This document shows positions 1 through 8,166 of a stretch of 64,000 nt of DNA, in pieces. A program made the translations under genes and the position numbers. The stretch covers positions 62,001 to 126,000 of the forward strand of contig NZ_LT838813.1 of the NCBI RefSeq assembly GCF_900176595.1, written 5' to 3'. Source of the DNA: Aquiflexum balticum DSM 16537 (GTDB lineage: Bacteria; Bacteroidota; Bacteroidia; Cytophagales; Cyclobacteriaceae). The number at the start of each line of letters is the position of its first letter. Within the stretch, counting starts at the first letter, position 1. The notes beneath the pieces were generated by a model, which made no database searches, had not been told where the DNA came from, and saw only the letters and a program-made list of their open reading frames with translations.

Positions 1-1
1 T

Positions 2-163
2 GCTTTTCTCCATACCAGTGGATATTATGAACCTATCCGGGATTTCAAAGGTAAGACAGATAAAAAGTTCCTGACAAAATTCAGAGAACCTGGCACATTA
101 CCTAAATTCAGCAAGTTTAAATTTTTGGAATTGGCAGGTGATACATATTTAGGATCAAACTGA
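2..163 (+). CDS. C-terminal fragment of an unidentified protein (5' end outside window)
   Basis: An open frame enters from the left edge and runs 53 codons to a TGA at 161-163, seven bases before the next start codon, so the two genes are probably co-transcribed. The visible tail is basic and aromatic-rich and ends in GDTYLGSN. I recognise no family. It is called a gene because the frame is open to the edge and lies close to the radical SAM gene in operon-like fashion. Confidence 0.45.
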   Translation, partial: AFLHTSGYYEPIRDFKGKTDKKFLTKFREPGTLPKFSKFKFLELAGDTYLGSN

Positions 164-170
164 TTTAAGT

Positions 171-1379
171 ATGCTACTGGAAGAGAATACCTCAATTGAT
201 ACTGAACAAGCCAAGTTGGATCGATTATTCGATGATGCGCCTAGAAGACCCCTGCTTTACCCATGGCAGGAAGAATTAATTCGCTATTGGATAAAAGTCC
301 ATTTTTTTTTCCTGGCTTTGAACACTTATAAAAACTTCAAAAAAACCTTTGAGGTGCTTAAAATATTTCAGGAATTCAAAAAAAAGACATTTGGCAGAGA
401 CGGGGAAAGGAAGATTACTTTAAAAAACGGCAAGATTTGGTTTGGTATTCATATACCTCCTTTCCCCTCCAAGAATTTCAACAAATATATACTGACTGAA
501 TTTCACCGTTATGTACCTCATTCAAGGTCTATCAATACCTTTCAACAAGTTAATTTTGCTATTACTACCAAATGTCCCATGCGCTGTGAACACTGCTTTG
601 AATGGGACAACCTGAACATGCCTGAAACTTTTTCTTTGGAACAGCTTCAACAACTTACCAAAAAGTTACAAAATCAGGGTCTCGCCCATATTTCTTTGAG
701 TGGTGGTGAACCTATGATTCGGTATGAAGAAATGGTAAAATTGATTGAGAACGGAAATAAAGATACCCATTGGTGGGCAATAACTTCCGGATTTAATCTG
801 AATGAGGAAAAGGCAAAACGATTAAAAAAAGCAGGGGCTACAGGTTTAGTGGTAAGTATTGATCATTATCTACCCGCGTCACATAACAAATTCAGGGGGC
901 ATAAAGATGCCTTTAACCATGGAGTAAATGCGGCAATTTCCGCAGGGAAAGCAGGTTTGATGGTGGCCATTTCTGTTTGTGTTACAAAAGAAAATGCTAA
1001 CAGAGTATTTCTGATGAATTTTATGCAGATGGCCATAAATTTGGGTGCGGACTTCGTGCAGTGGCTGGAACCAAAAGCAGAGGGGCATTATAGAAATAAG
1101 GATGTTGAAATGAATGAAGGGCAAATTCAATTAATGGAAGAAGTATATGAAGAACTTTGCCATAATCCAAAGTACAGAAAATATCCGCCGGTAATGTACT
1201 ATGGCTATTACCAGAGGAGAATTGGTTGTTTTTCCGCGGGAAGATCCAGTTTCTACGTGGATTCTGTGGGGATGGTGCATTCCTGTCCATTTTGCCATTC
1301 TGCTGATTTCAAAATTACCGATTGGCTGGAAATGCCTGCTATAAGTGGTAAAGAGATTACAAAATGTGAATTATATTAA
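171..1379 (+). CDS. radical SAM protein
   Basis: A 402-residue radical SAM enzyme. The [4Fe-4S]/SAM motif CxxxCxxC is at C135, C139 and C142 (TKCPMRCEHC), and the SAM-binding GGEP is at about 178-181. The first ~125 residues are a mostly helical, basic extension that I cannot assign. The C-terminal part has further cysteines (GCFSAG, SCPFC, and a last one four residues from the end) that could bind an auxiliary cluster in SPASM style, but the chain stops right after the last Cys, which is short for a full SPASM domain. The substrate is unknown. The gene starts seven bases after the preceding frame and is followed by a strong hairpin terminator. Confidence 0.85.
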   Translation: MLLEENTSIDTEQAKLDRLFDDAPRRPLLYPWQEELIRYWIKVHFFFLALNTYKNFKKTFEVLKIFQEFKKKTFGRDGERKITLKNGKIWFGIHIPPFPSKNFNKYILTEFHRYVPHSRSINTFQQVNFAITTKCPMRCEHCFEWDNLNMPETFSLEQLQQLTKKLQNQGLAHISLSGGEPMIRYEEMVKLIENGNKDTHWWAITSGFNLNEEKAKRLKKAGATGLVVSIDHYLPASHNKFRGHKDAFNHGVNAAISAGKAGLMVAISVCVTKENANRVFLMNFMQMAINLGADFVQWLEPKAEGHYRNKDVEMNEGQIQLMEEVYEELCHNPKYRKYPPVMYYGYYQRRIGCFSAGRSSFYVDSVGMVHSCPFCHSADFKITDWLEMPAISGKEITKCELY

Positions 1380-1443
1380 TTTGAGATGAATCCAAACTTT
1401 CTTATGAAAGAAATCCTTTAAGGTGTGGGGCCTTTAACCAATA

Positions 1444-1481
1444 AGGGAAGTCCAATTCCAATAATTGGACTTCCCTGTTTT
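1444..1481 (+). terminator. Rho-independent terminator after the radical SAM gene
   Basis: A perfect 14-bp inverted repeat (1444-1457 with 1463-1476) has a 5-base loop and is followed by GTTTT and a further T-run. The T tract is on the + strand, so it serves the radical SAM gene and insulates it from the convergent oxidoreductase. Confidence 0.85.
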
Positions 1482-1532
1482 GAATTTTTCAATCTCGATT
1501 AAGGATTTGGTTTTATCTCTATGAAAAGGTTT

Positions 1533-3152
1533 TTAGCTTATATCATTGTTCAGAAGGATTTGATCCAAATCTTCCCCGGGTAAGGCAACGATTCTTTCAT
1601 TTTCTTCATCCCATTCTATCCTTCTTCCTATTTTGTAGGATAAGCCGCCCATATGGGCTGTAATGGCTTCCTCGAAACCTTCAACTATCCCGCAACTTGG
1701 CTCTCCTCCATTACGGATACAGCTCAGCCATTCCCTGATATGCAGGAAGGTAGAATCAACCCTTTTACCATCTCTATAGGTCCATAATAATCCTTTATTG
1801 GCAAAATATTTGGCAGTAGCTGAAGTCACCGCATCCACGCCATTGGCACTTGGATCATATTGGTAAATCGGTACCATGGGGTCTATGCGATTTTCTTTAA
1901 TCAAATCCGCATATTTTGTAGATCTTGGGTCAGCATGAATGGTTAGCATATTTCCCAACTCCATAGTGGCATCGTGTCCCATCAACAAGGTTCCTCTTTC
2001 GAACTGATTTCCCAAAGTGGCACTATAGACCAAAGTCATTCCTTTTTCTTTTCCGGGTTCCTGACTGCTGCCTGTACTGAAATCCGGGAAATCCATATTG
2101 ATCTGCATGACATCGGGAACATTTCTTCCATCTCTATGGGTATAAATCCCTCCCGATGCTGTAATGTATTTTGGAATTCCCATTTTCAACACACAGTTGA
2201 TCCTGTCATAATCATGGGTCAACAAATCACCGGAAAGTCCTGAACCATAGGCCCACCATTTCCTCCACCGGAAGAAATGTTCCGAATTGAAAGGTATTTT
2301 GGGTGCTGTTCCCAAAAAGGCATCCCAATCGATGGTACTTGGGGAAGCATCAGGATGGATGTCATATTGCCAGGCGCCATTGTCGTCGTTTCTATTTGTA
2401 GTCGTGGTGACCAACGATACATGGCCTAAAGTCATTTTTTCAATGGCATCTTGGGCTGTCAGGAAGCTTTGTGTTTGGCGATGTTGGTGACCAACAGCCA
2501 TGACTACATCGGGATTTCTCCTACAGGATTCTCTGAGGTCATAAGTCTCCTGAATTGTATGGGTCATTGGTTTTTCGATGTACACATGCAGACCGGCTTC
2601 TATGGCCTCTATAGCCATTGGTGCATGCCAATGATCAGGAGTTGCAATGATAATGGCATCAATTTCGCCACTGTTTATCATTTCGCTATGGGTACGATAG
2701 CGTTTGCATACATTCCCATCCTGATTGAAAGACGCAAGTGCTTTTTCGGCCCTTACATCAAAGATGTCACAGATCCCGGCCAATTTAACATTGAGGTTTT
2801 CCTGTGCCTTAAAATCCTCCAATCTTTTATCATTCGGATTCTCAGCACTGGATTTGGCCATTTGTTCTAACCATTCGGTGGTGGCAAATCCCAAAGACCG
2901 CATCAATTGCTCACCTCGTATCCCAAAACCAATGAGTCCGATTCTGAGCGGTTCCCCACTCATAGGGCCGGAAGCAGGTGGTGCAGAGGCTTTAATATTC
3001 AAGGTTTCCAAGAGAAGATTACGTTCAGATTTGGCTTTTTCACTAAACCTAAAGCCCGCAGTCCAAACTGCACCTACAATAGGGATACCTCCTAGTATTT
3101 TTAGCCAATCTCTTCTCGAAAGGCCTTTGAATAGATTTTTGTCAGTTTCCAT
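1533..3152 (-). CDS. Gfo/Idh/MocA family oxidoreductase with Tat signal
   Basis: A 539-residue NAD(P)-dependent oxidoreductase of the Gfo/Idh/MocA family. The N-terminus carries a twin-arginine-type signal (LSRRDWLKILGG then a hydrophobic stretch), so export in folded, cofactor-loaded form is likely. The Rossmann fingerprint GFGIRG is near residue 76 and the family motif IEKPMTH near 193. In this phylum such exported members act on glycosides or free sugars, for example by forming 3-keto sugars. The exact substrate cannot be read from sequence. It lies 5 bp downstream of the DoxX gene on the same strand, so the two form an operon. Confidence 0.88.
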   Translation of the reverse strand: METDKNLFKGLSRRDWLKILGGIPIVGAVWTAGFRFSEKAKSERNLLLETLNIKASAPPASGPMSGEPLRIGLIGFGIRGEQLMRSLGFATTEWLEQMAKSSAENPNDKRLEDFKAQENLNVKLAGICDIFDVRAEKALASFNQDGNVCKRYRTHSEMINSGEIDAIIIATPDHWHAPMAIEAIEAGLHVYIEKPMTHTIQETYDLRESCRRNPDVVMAVGHQHRQTQSFLTAQDAIEKMTLGHVSLVTTTTNRNDDNGAWQYDIHPDASPSTIDWDAFLGTAPKIPFNSEHFFRWRKWWAYGSGLSGDLLTHDYDRINCVLKMGIPKYITASGGIYTHRDGRNVPDVMQINMDFPDFSTGSSQEPGKEKGMTLVYSATLGNQFERGTLLMGHDATMELGNMLTIHADPRSTKYADLIKENRIDPMVPIYQYDPSANGVDAVTSATAKYFANKGLLWTYRDGKRVDSTFLHIREWLSCIRNGGEPSCGIVEGFEEAITAHMGGLSYKIGRRIEWDEENERIVALPGEDLDQILLNNDIS

Positions 3153-3157
3153 AGGAT

Positions 3158-3652
3158 TTAGTTTATAGGGTTAGAGGTCTGCAGCTTCTTCCTGTTGAAA
3201 AGCTTTTCAATGCCAAATACAAAATCTGTGGGAAACAAAAACACAACAAACAAAGCTGCTGCCTCAATCAGGTTTTTGTTTACCAACCAATAACTTCCTT
3301 CGCTTGGTCCTTGAGGGTAACCCGGAAACGGTGGGTGGGCAAAATAATACATCAACAACAAACCTATCCCTATGATACTGGCCCACTTGGTTTTAAATCC
3401 AATGATCAATGAAATGCCTACAAGAACCAAAGCGGCAATATTCAGGGTGTCGACAATGGATATCATTGACTCACTTGCCAACCATTTGAAAAAGGATTGC
3501 ATGTAAGTAGCACTTAATAGATATCCTTTTGCAGTCCAGGATGGACTATACAATTTGATCACACCTTCATATAGAAAGTGCCATCCTATCAGCAAACGCA
3601 TCAACACAAGGCTGAAGGTCTGCACAGAGGTGAATTTCGGGTTTTGAACCAT
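3158..3652 (-). CDS. DoxX family membrane protein
   Basis: A 164-residue membrane protein with about four hydrophobic segments and the DoxX-type N-terminus (RLLIGWHFLYEGVIKL). The loop FAHPPFPGYPQG, followed by a conserved region near the last helix, is typical of the DoxX/DoxD superfamily. Family members are linked to quinone or thiosulfate redox chemistry, but most are uncharacterised. Immediate coupling to an exported Gfo/Idh enzyme suggests it could pass electrons or anchor the complex; that role is inference. Confidence 0.85.
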   Translation of the reverse strand: MVQNPKFTSVQTFSLVLMRLLIGWHFLYEGVIKLYSPSWTAKGYLLSATYMQSFFKWLASESMISIVDTLNIAALVLVGISLIIGFKTKWASIIGIGLLLMYYFAHPPFPGYPQGPSEGSYWLVNKNLIEAAALFVVFLFPTDFVFGIEKLFNRKKLQTSNPIN

Positions 3653-3798
3653 AAGTATATACCGTTGATTTGATTCACGAAAGTACCTACGGAAACATTC
3701 AGAAAATATGACTTATGTCAATCTAAAACATGATGTACAACCTTAAATACCAGAAAATTCCAGTCAGAAAAATCGTTTCAAACAAGTCAAAATATCAT

Positions 3799-4305
3799 TT
3801 ACATGACTACTTTAATGTTCAAAAAATACTTGAGTAATTTGATCTCTTCATTCTCATACTTTTCTACCCTCAGGTGTTTGAAACAGTCATCATATTGAAT
3901 CCTGATAAAGAATTCAGCGCTGTCCAGTTCAATGGTTTTGGCCGTCAGAATAGAGATATCGTCGGTCTCTGCATATTCTACTTTTTTGATCATCGGATTT
4001 TCGACGATTGTTTTGGAACAAACAATATTTGCCTCATTCAAAAATGAAATAATCAAATCTCCCTCCCATGGTTCTGATTTTGAATATTGCTCTCCTCTCA
4101 ACCTCCCCGGGTTTTTCATAGAATTAATCAGTTTCACTGAATCCCTGGAGTCCATAGTAAAGCTGACCATAAGGATTTCAGGCGTGTTCTGCACCAACAA
4201 TATTTCTGCTTCATTTTCCTCCGCTACTTGTTCTTTGGAAGCTTTGCAACCGCTCAAAACAAACAATAAACAGACAAAGAGGAGAAAATTTGAATTATTT
4301 TTCAT
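3799..4305 (-). CDS. small lipoprotein, function unknown
   Basis: A 168-residue protein with a clear lipoprotein signal (hydrophobic stretch ending LSGC, Cys at about 20), so it is probably attached to the inner leaflet of the outer membrane or to the inner membrane. The mature part is acidic and mixed alpha/beta with no motif I recognise. It lies between the DoxX operon and the M64 peptidase on the same strand, with more than 40 bp to either neighbour, so it may be transcribed alone. Confidence 0.7.
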   Translation of the reverse strand: MKNNSNFLLFVCLLFVLSGCKASKEQVAEENEAEILLVQNTPEILMVSFTMDSRDSVKLINSMKNPGRLRGEQYSKSEPWEGDLIISFLNEANIVCSKTIVENPMIKKVEYAETDDISILTAKTIELDSAEFFIRIQYDDCFKHLRVEKYENEEIKLLKYFLNIKVVM

Positions 4306-4350
4306 AAGTACTTAATCAAACTTTTGAAGCTTTAATCGAGCTGAAGTGAA

Positions 4351-6192
4351 CTACCTGACAATACCAAATCTCAATATTTTTACAGATTTTTGGGCATTTA
4401 ATCTTATAAAATATTGCCCGGATTGAAGCTCCTTCACTTCAATGGGGATAACATTCCCGTTCCTTTCAAAAGCCCTGATTTCATTCAATATTCTGCCATT
4501 AATATCGATGATCTCAATGGATTCCAATAGAGGATCAATAAATTTCAGGTATTCAATAAAGACAATGTCGTTTGCTGGATTGGGATAAAATTTAAGACTT
4601 TCTGAAATCTCACCTTTTTCTGCAGACAGAATGATATTTACTGTTACTGTTACTTCAACTGAAACAGAATTGGAACAAGAATCCTTTATGGTAAATATCA
4701 CCTTGTTTTCTCCGACATCACCTCTTCCAAATTCAGTTTTGGACAATTTCATCTCAGTTATTTCACAATTATCAAAAGATCCATCATCCACATCTTCGGG
4801 ATTCAAAGTACCAAATCCATCAGAATCCAAGAAGATTTCAACATTTTTCGCTTTGATGGTGGGTTTAATGATATCGTCTACAGTGACTATCACCTCAGCT
4901 TCGGCTTCATTTCCACTGGAATCTATAGCTTTAAAGATAACTTTATTGTTACCCATATCTTCGCAAGTGAATTTTTCTTTAGAAATGCTGATTTCCACAA
5001 GCTCCACATCATCATAAGTGCCATCATCTATATCTTCTGCACAAACAATCGCTTCCCCATTTTCATCCAATTCGATTTTGACATTTTTGGTAACTATAAC
5101 AGGAGGCGTCAGGTCAGCAGCAGGCCCAATCACATTTATAAATTCTTCCCTGGAAAATACATTTTCGCCAGAACTATTTTTTGCTTTCAAAATGACTTTA
5201 TACTTTCCTCCGAATCTATAGGAAACCTCGGGATTTTTCTGATTACTTTTTTCGGGAGTTCCCCCTTCGAAAGTCCACTCCCAGGAGGTGGGATTGTGGG
5301 TAGACAAATCAAAAAACTTAACTTTTTCCAAAGACTTTACTTCCAATTTGTTGGCTCCAAACAGGACTATGGGTCTTGCGGGTGCTTCCGGCGTAGAAAG
5401 GAATTTCAATCTTGCTTCCAAATGATGGCTACATACATCACAAAAGTTTCTACCCAAAAATCTCATTTTACAATTTTGATGTGGCCTGTGCCAGGTAGGT
5501 GATTCGGCATGAGGATAAATTCCTATCCCATTTCTGTTCAAAAAACTCCTCCATTTATTTGTCAAAGGGTTGGCATCTTGAGTCATATTATGTCTTTCTC
5601 TGGCATATTGCGGCCCTGCCCAATATTCATCCCCCAAATCCCCATAGGTATGGCCCAATTCATGTATCATGATTTCAGCGGCCGAGGAATGTGTCGAAAA
5701 GACCGCAAAGGTTCCGCCGGATCCGCCATATTTGCTATCATTGACCACAAGTACCCCTATATCATAGAATGGCGTATTGTAAAATAAAACTGATAGAATC
5801 TTAATTGAGCGCCAAGCGACCAATAAGCGTTCAATATTATGAGACCAATAAGAGCTGCCAAAATAGTTATCAATCAGGTTATTGGGGTTCATAGCCGCCC
5901 CAGATACATTTGAAACTACTTTGATGGCATAAACATTGATAGCATTTCTGTAATTTCTCCATGGCATTTGTTCCAGCATTCCTGCTGTTGCATTTTTTGC
6001 ATCGTTGATAAATTTATCCTGTTGAGCGGCGGTGTAGCCATCTCCCAATATCACCATGTTGGTCACTTCATTTGGTGAACCACTGTAATGAATAATCTCC
6101 ATGGGCATCAACTGCGCCTTGGATTGAAGGGAAAACAATATGAAGACAAATGTCAAAATAACTTGAATTTGCTTTGTGTAAAATTTAACCAT
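4351..6192 (-). CDS. secreted M64-type metallopeptidase with PKD/HYR-like domains and T9SS sorting tail
   Basis: A 613-residue secreted zinc peptidase of the IgA-peptidase M64 type. The signal peptide ends near residue 26. The zinc motif HELGH is at 177-181, followed by a conserved GDLGDEY stretch. A PKD-like domain lies at about 275-355 (SWEWTFEGGTPEKS), followed by two successive ~75-residue HYR/Ig-like repeats, each starting with a KNV(K/E)I strand and containing EDIDDG or EDVDDG. The last ~85 residues (FYPNPANDIVFIEY through KILRFGIVR) match the type A C-terminal domain used for type IX secretion. It is probably surface-bound or released and degrades proteins outside the cell. No substrate can be named. 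Confidence 0.88.
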   Translation of the reverse strand: MVKFYTKQIQVILTFVFILFSLQSKAQLMPMEIIHYSGSPNEVTNMVILGDGYTAAQQDKFINDAKNATAGMLEQMPWRNYRNAINVYAIKVVSNVSGAAMNPNNLIDNYFGSSYWSHNIERLLVAWRSIKILSVLFYNTPFYDIGVLVVNDSKYGGSGGTFAVFSTHSSAAEIMIHELGHTYGDLGDEYWAGPQYARERHNMTQDANPLTNKWRSFLNRNGIGIYPHAESPTWHRPHQNCKMRFLGRNFCDVCSHHLEARLKFLSTPEAPARPIVLFGANKLEVKSLEKVKFFDLSTHNPTSWEWTFEGGTPEKSNQKNPEVSYRFGGKYKVILKAKNSSGENVFSREEFINVIGPAADLTPPVIVTKNVKIELDENGEAIVCAEDIDDGTYDDVELVEISISKEKFTCEDMGNNKVIFKAIDSSGNEAEAEVIVTVDDIIKPTIKAKNVEIFLDSDGFGTLNPEDVDDGSFDNCEITEMKLSKTEFGRGDVGENKVIFTIKDSCSNSVSVEVTVTVNIILSAEKGEISESLKFYPNPANDIVFIEYLKFIDPLLESIEIIDINGRILNEIRAFERNGNVIPIEVKELQSGQYFIRLNAQKSVKILRFGIVR

Positions 6193-6485
6193 GGCATACT
6201 TTATTGAAAAAAAACTTTAAAACTATCCTGACTATACCAAACCCTTGAGTTATAAGCGAAATAAAACCCAAAGTACCTAACCAAAATGATATCTTTCAAA
6301 AAAAGAAAGATACCTGCATAATGGGATTAACAAATCTCAATCAAAATTTCAATTACTTAGATTTCACCGCAACTCAGATACAAATAAAAAAGAGTGTGGC
6401 ACTAAGTGAAGGTAATTGAAAATGAAACGATGGTTTAATTTACCAAAATTGTTTTATCCCAGCACAAAATATTTACTTTTTTTCC
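6193..6485. other. intergenic region without genes
   Basis: 293 bp between two same-strand genes. It is AT-rich, with no open frame of interest and no strong hairpin. It presumably contains the promoter of the peptidase gene on the minus strand and the 3' end of the FAD oxidase transcript. Confidence 0.5.
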
Positions 6486-7847
6486 TTATTTTCCAAAGAT
6501 ATTTTTATTCAGATATGCATTTCTGAATTTTCCTTCAGGATCATACTTTGACAATAAGCCTTTAAAATCTTCAATTTTCGCATATCTATTGCTTAAAATT
6601 TCATAAGGAATGGTAAAAAGTTTAGCCCAATGAGGTCTGGGTTGAAACTTGTCCAACTTGGCTTCCATTTGAGGAAGTAAGGCCATAACTTCGGGTATTT
6701 CTTGCTTCCAGGTTGTATGGATAGCTACTGAGTCTCTTTGATAGGCTGTACTCATCCACAAATCATCTGCTTTGATGGTCCGGATTTCTGAAATAAAAAG
6801 ATGCGGATGAATCTGTGCTGACATGCCCCTGACTGCCATCATGGCTTCGTATCCATTTTCCAATGGGACAAAATATTCGGATTGCAGTTCTTTTCCTGCG
6901 CTTGGCTGGAACTCCATCTTGAAATGGGGAAGCCTGTCATACCACGGCCCTGCAACTCCCAACTGTTCCGAACAACTTTCAGCAGACATCGAGGGGACGG
7001 GGTGCATTTTGATACTTGCTTTTTTGGCTCCAAAAAAATCCTCAGGAAATTCAGGAGTTTCACCTTGCATTATTCTTTTTTTGACCCAAACTTCATTGAT
7101 CTTATCACTTCCCCAATCCAAAAACAAACTTACACTGTATCCTGAACCCATAATTTCCAGAAAATTGTCTTTTAGGGATTCCCAAGGTAAATCCATATAA
7201 ACCACCTGGGCCACTTCAAAAGTAGGTTGCAAATCCAATGTCACTTTGGTCACAGGCCCCAATGCTCCCAAACCCACTACAGCCCCATAAAATTCCTTAT
7301 CGGCTTTTCCCAAACTGACCAAGTCCCCATTTGCATTTACAAATTCTATGGCAGCTACTCCTGTGGAAAGATTTCCATTTTCCAATCCTGATCCATGGGT
7401 AGCTGTAGCAATTGTACCCGCTACGGAAATATGTGGCAAAGAAGCAAGATTATGCAAGGCAAAACCTTGCTCATGCAGATAGGTGCAAAGTTCGCCATAT
7501 TTGATACCGCCCTCCACCGTAACCTGCATTTTGTCTCTGTCCAAAGAAATCACCTTGTTCAAATGGTCAAAAGAAACCAACATCTCTTCAGAATCAGCTA
7601 TTCGGTTAAAAGAATGTCTTGAACCCAACACCCGAAGAGACTTACTTTTTCTTACAATTTCCTGCACTTCAGCAATTGTCTTGGGAAAGTGGACATTGTC
7701 GGTACTGAATTGAAAATTTTCCGCCCAGTTTAAAAGGTAATCCGCTTCCATTGTTTCGGGTTTTTTAGGTGAACAGGAAATCCATGGTGAAACCAAAGCT
7801 GCCCCAATCAGGGCCGAGGTGTTTTTGACAAAGGTTCTTTTGTTCAT
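6486..7847 (-). CDS. FAD-linked oxidase, alditol/aldonolactone oxidase family, exported
   Basis: A 453-residue vanillyl-alcohol-oxidase-fold flavoprotein. The motif VLGSRHSFNRIAD matches the segment of alditol oxidase and gulonolactone oxidase whose His attaches FAD covalently. ATATHGSG is the next FAD-binding loop, and the C-terminal half is the arabinonolactone-oxidase domain ending HWAKLF...KYDPEGKFRNAY. It probably oxidises a polyol or aldonolactone with oxygen or another acceptor. I start it at 7847 (MNKRTF) rather than the in-frame ATG at 7898, because this places a Tat/lipoprotein-like signal (TSALIGAALVSPWISC) at the N-terminus and leaves the -7 box TACCTTTC at 7861-7868 upstream. Confidence 0.85.
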   Translation of the reverse strand: MNKRTFVKNTSALIGAALVSPWISCSPKKPETMEADYLLNWAENFQFSTDNVHFPKTIAEVQEIVRKSKSLRVLGSRHSFNRIADSEEMLVSFDHLNKVISLDRDKMQVTVEGGIKYGELCTYLHEQGFALHNLASLPHISVAGTIATATHGSGLENGNLSTGVAAIEFVNANGDLVSLGKADKEFYGAVVGLGALGPVTKVTLDLQPTFEVAQVVYMDLPWESLKDNFLEIMGSGYSVSLFLDWGSDKINEVWVKKRIMQGETPEFPEDFFGAKKASIKMHPVPSMSAESCSEQLGVAGPWYDRLPHFKMEFQPSAGKELQSEYFVPLENGYEAMMAVRGMSAQIHPHLFISEIRTIKADDLWMSTAYQRDSVAIHTTWKQEIPEVMALLPQMEAKLDKFQPRPHWAKLFTIPYEILSNRYAKIEDFKGLLSKYDPEGKFRNAYLNKNIFGK

Positions 7848-7860
7848 GGGTTTGGTTTTT

Positions 7861-7868
7861 GAAAGGTA
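7861..7868 (-). promoter_or_regulatory. candidate -7 box of the FAD oxidase gene
   Basis: The minus strand reads TACCTTTC, 7/8 to the Bacteroidota TAnnTTTG consensus, 14 bp before the chosen start. It supports the short start. No convincing TTG box was seen at the right distance. Confidence 0.35.
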
Positions 7869-7944
7869 AGTTAGGGAAAAAAGACTTGCTTTACTCAATC
7901 CATAACTGATAAAGGGTTTCGGTTCAATTGTGCATTGTTCCTCG

Positions 7945-8021
7945 CCTTGTCATTTCGACCGGAGGGAGAAATCTATAAACCTGAAGGCAAAACAGATTTC
8001 TCCTTCGTCGAAATGACAAGG
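7945..8021. repeat. dispersed palindromic intergenic repeat (REP-like)
   Basis: Two complementary arms, CCTTGTCATTTCGAC at the left and GTCGAAATGACAAGG at the right, enclose a second inverted pair GAGAAATCT/AGATTTCTC. The transcript would fold into one long hairpin in either direction. Near-identical sequences are widespread between genes in Bacteroidota genomes. A degenerate relative is at 10245-10320. Confidence 0.75.
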
Positions 8022-8166
8022 AAAACCTTTTTCCAGTCCTAAGGCGTCTATTCATATTCTATCGTTTCATTCTCTTTAATCATGTTCCTCATTTGCTACG
8101 GAAAAGTCGTCTCAAATCTCAGGTTATATATCTTTCTTCTCCAGAAATGTAATCGGCACAAACTCC

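Noticed and set aside
2451-2870. Plus-strand frames opposite the Gfo/Idh gene (2451-2870, 2725-3168)
   Set aside because: Antisense shadows of a well-supported gene, with no family features.
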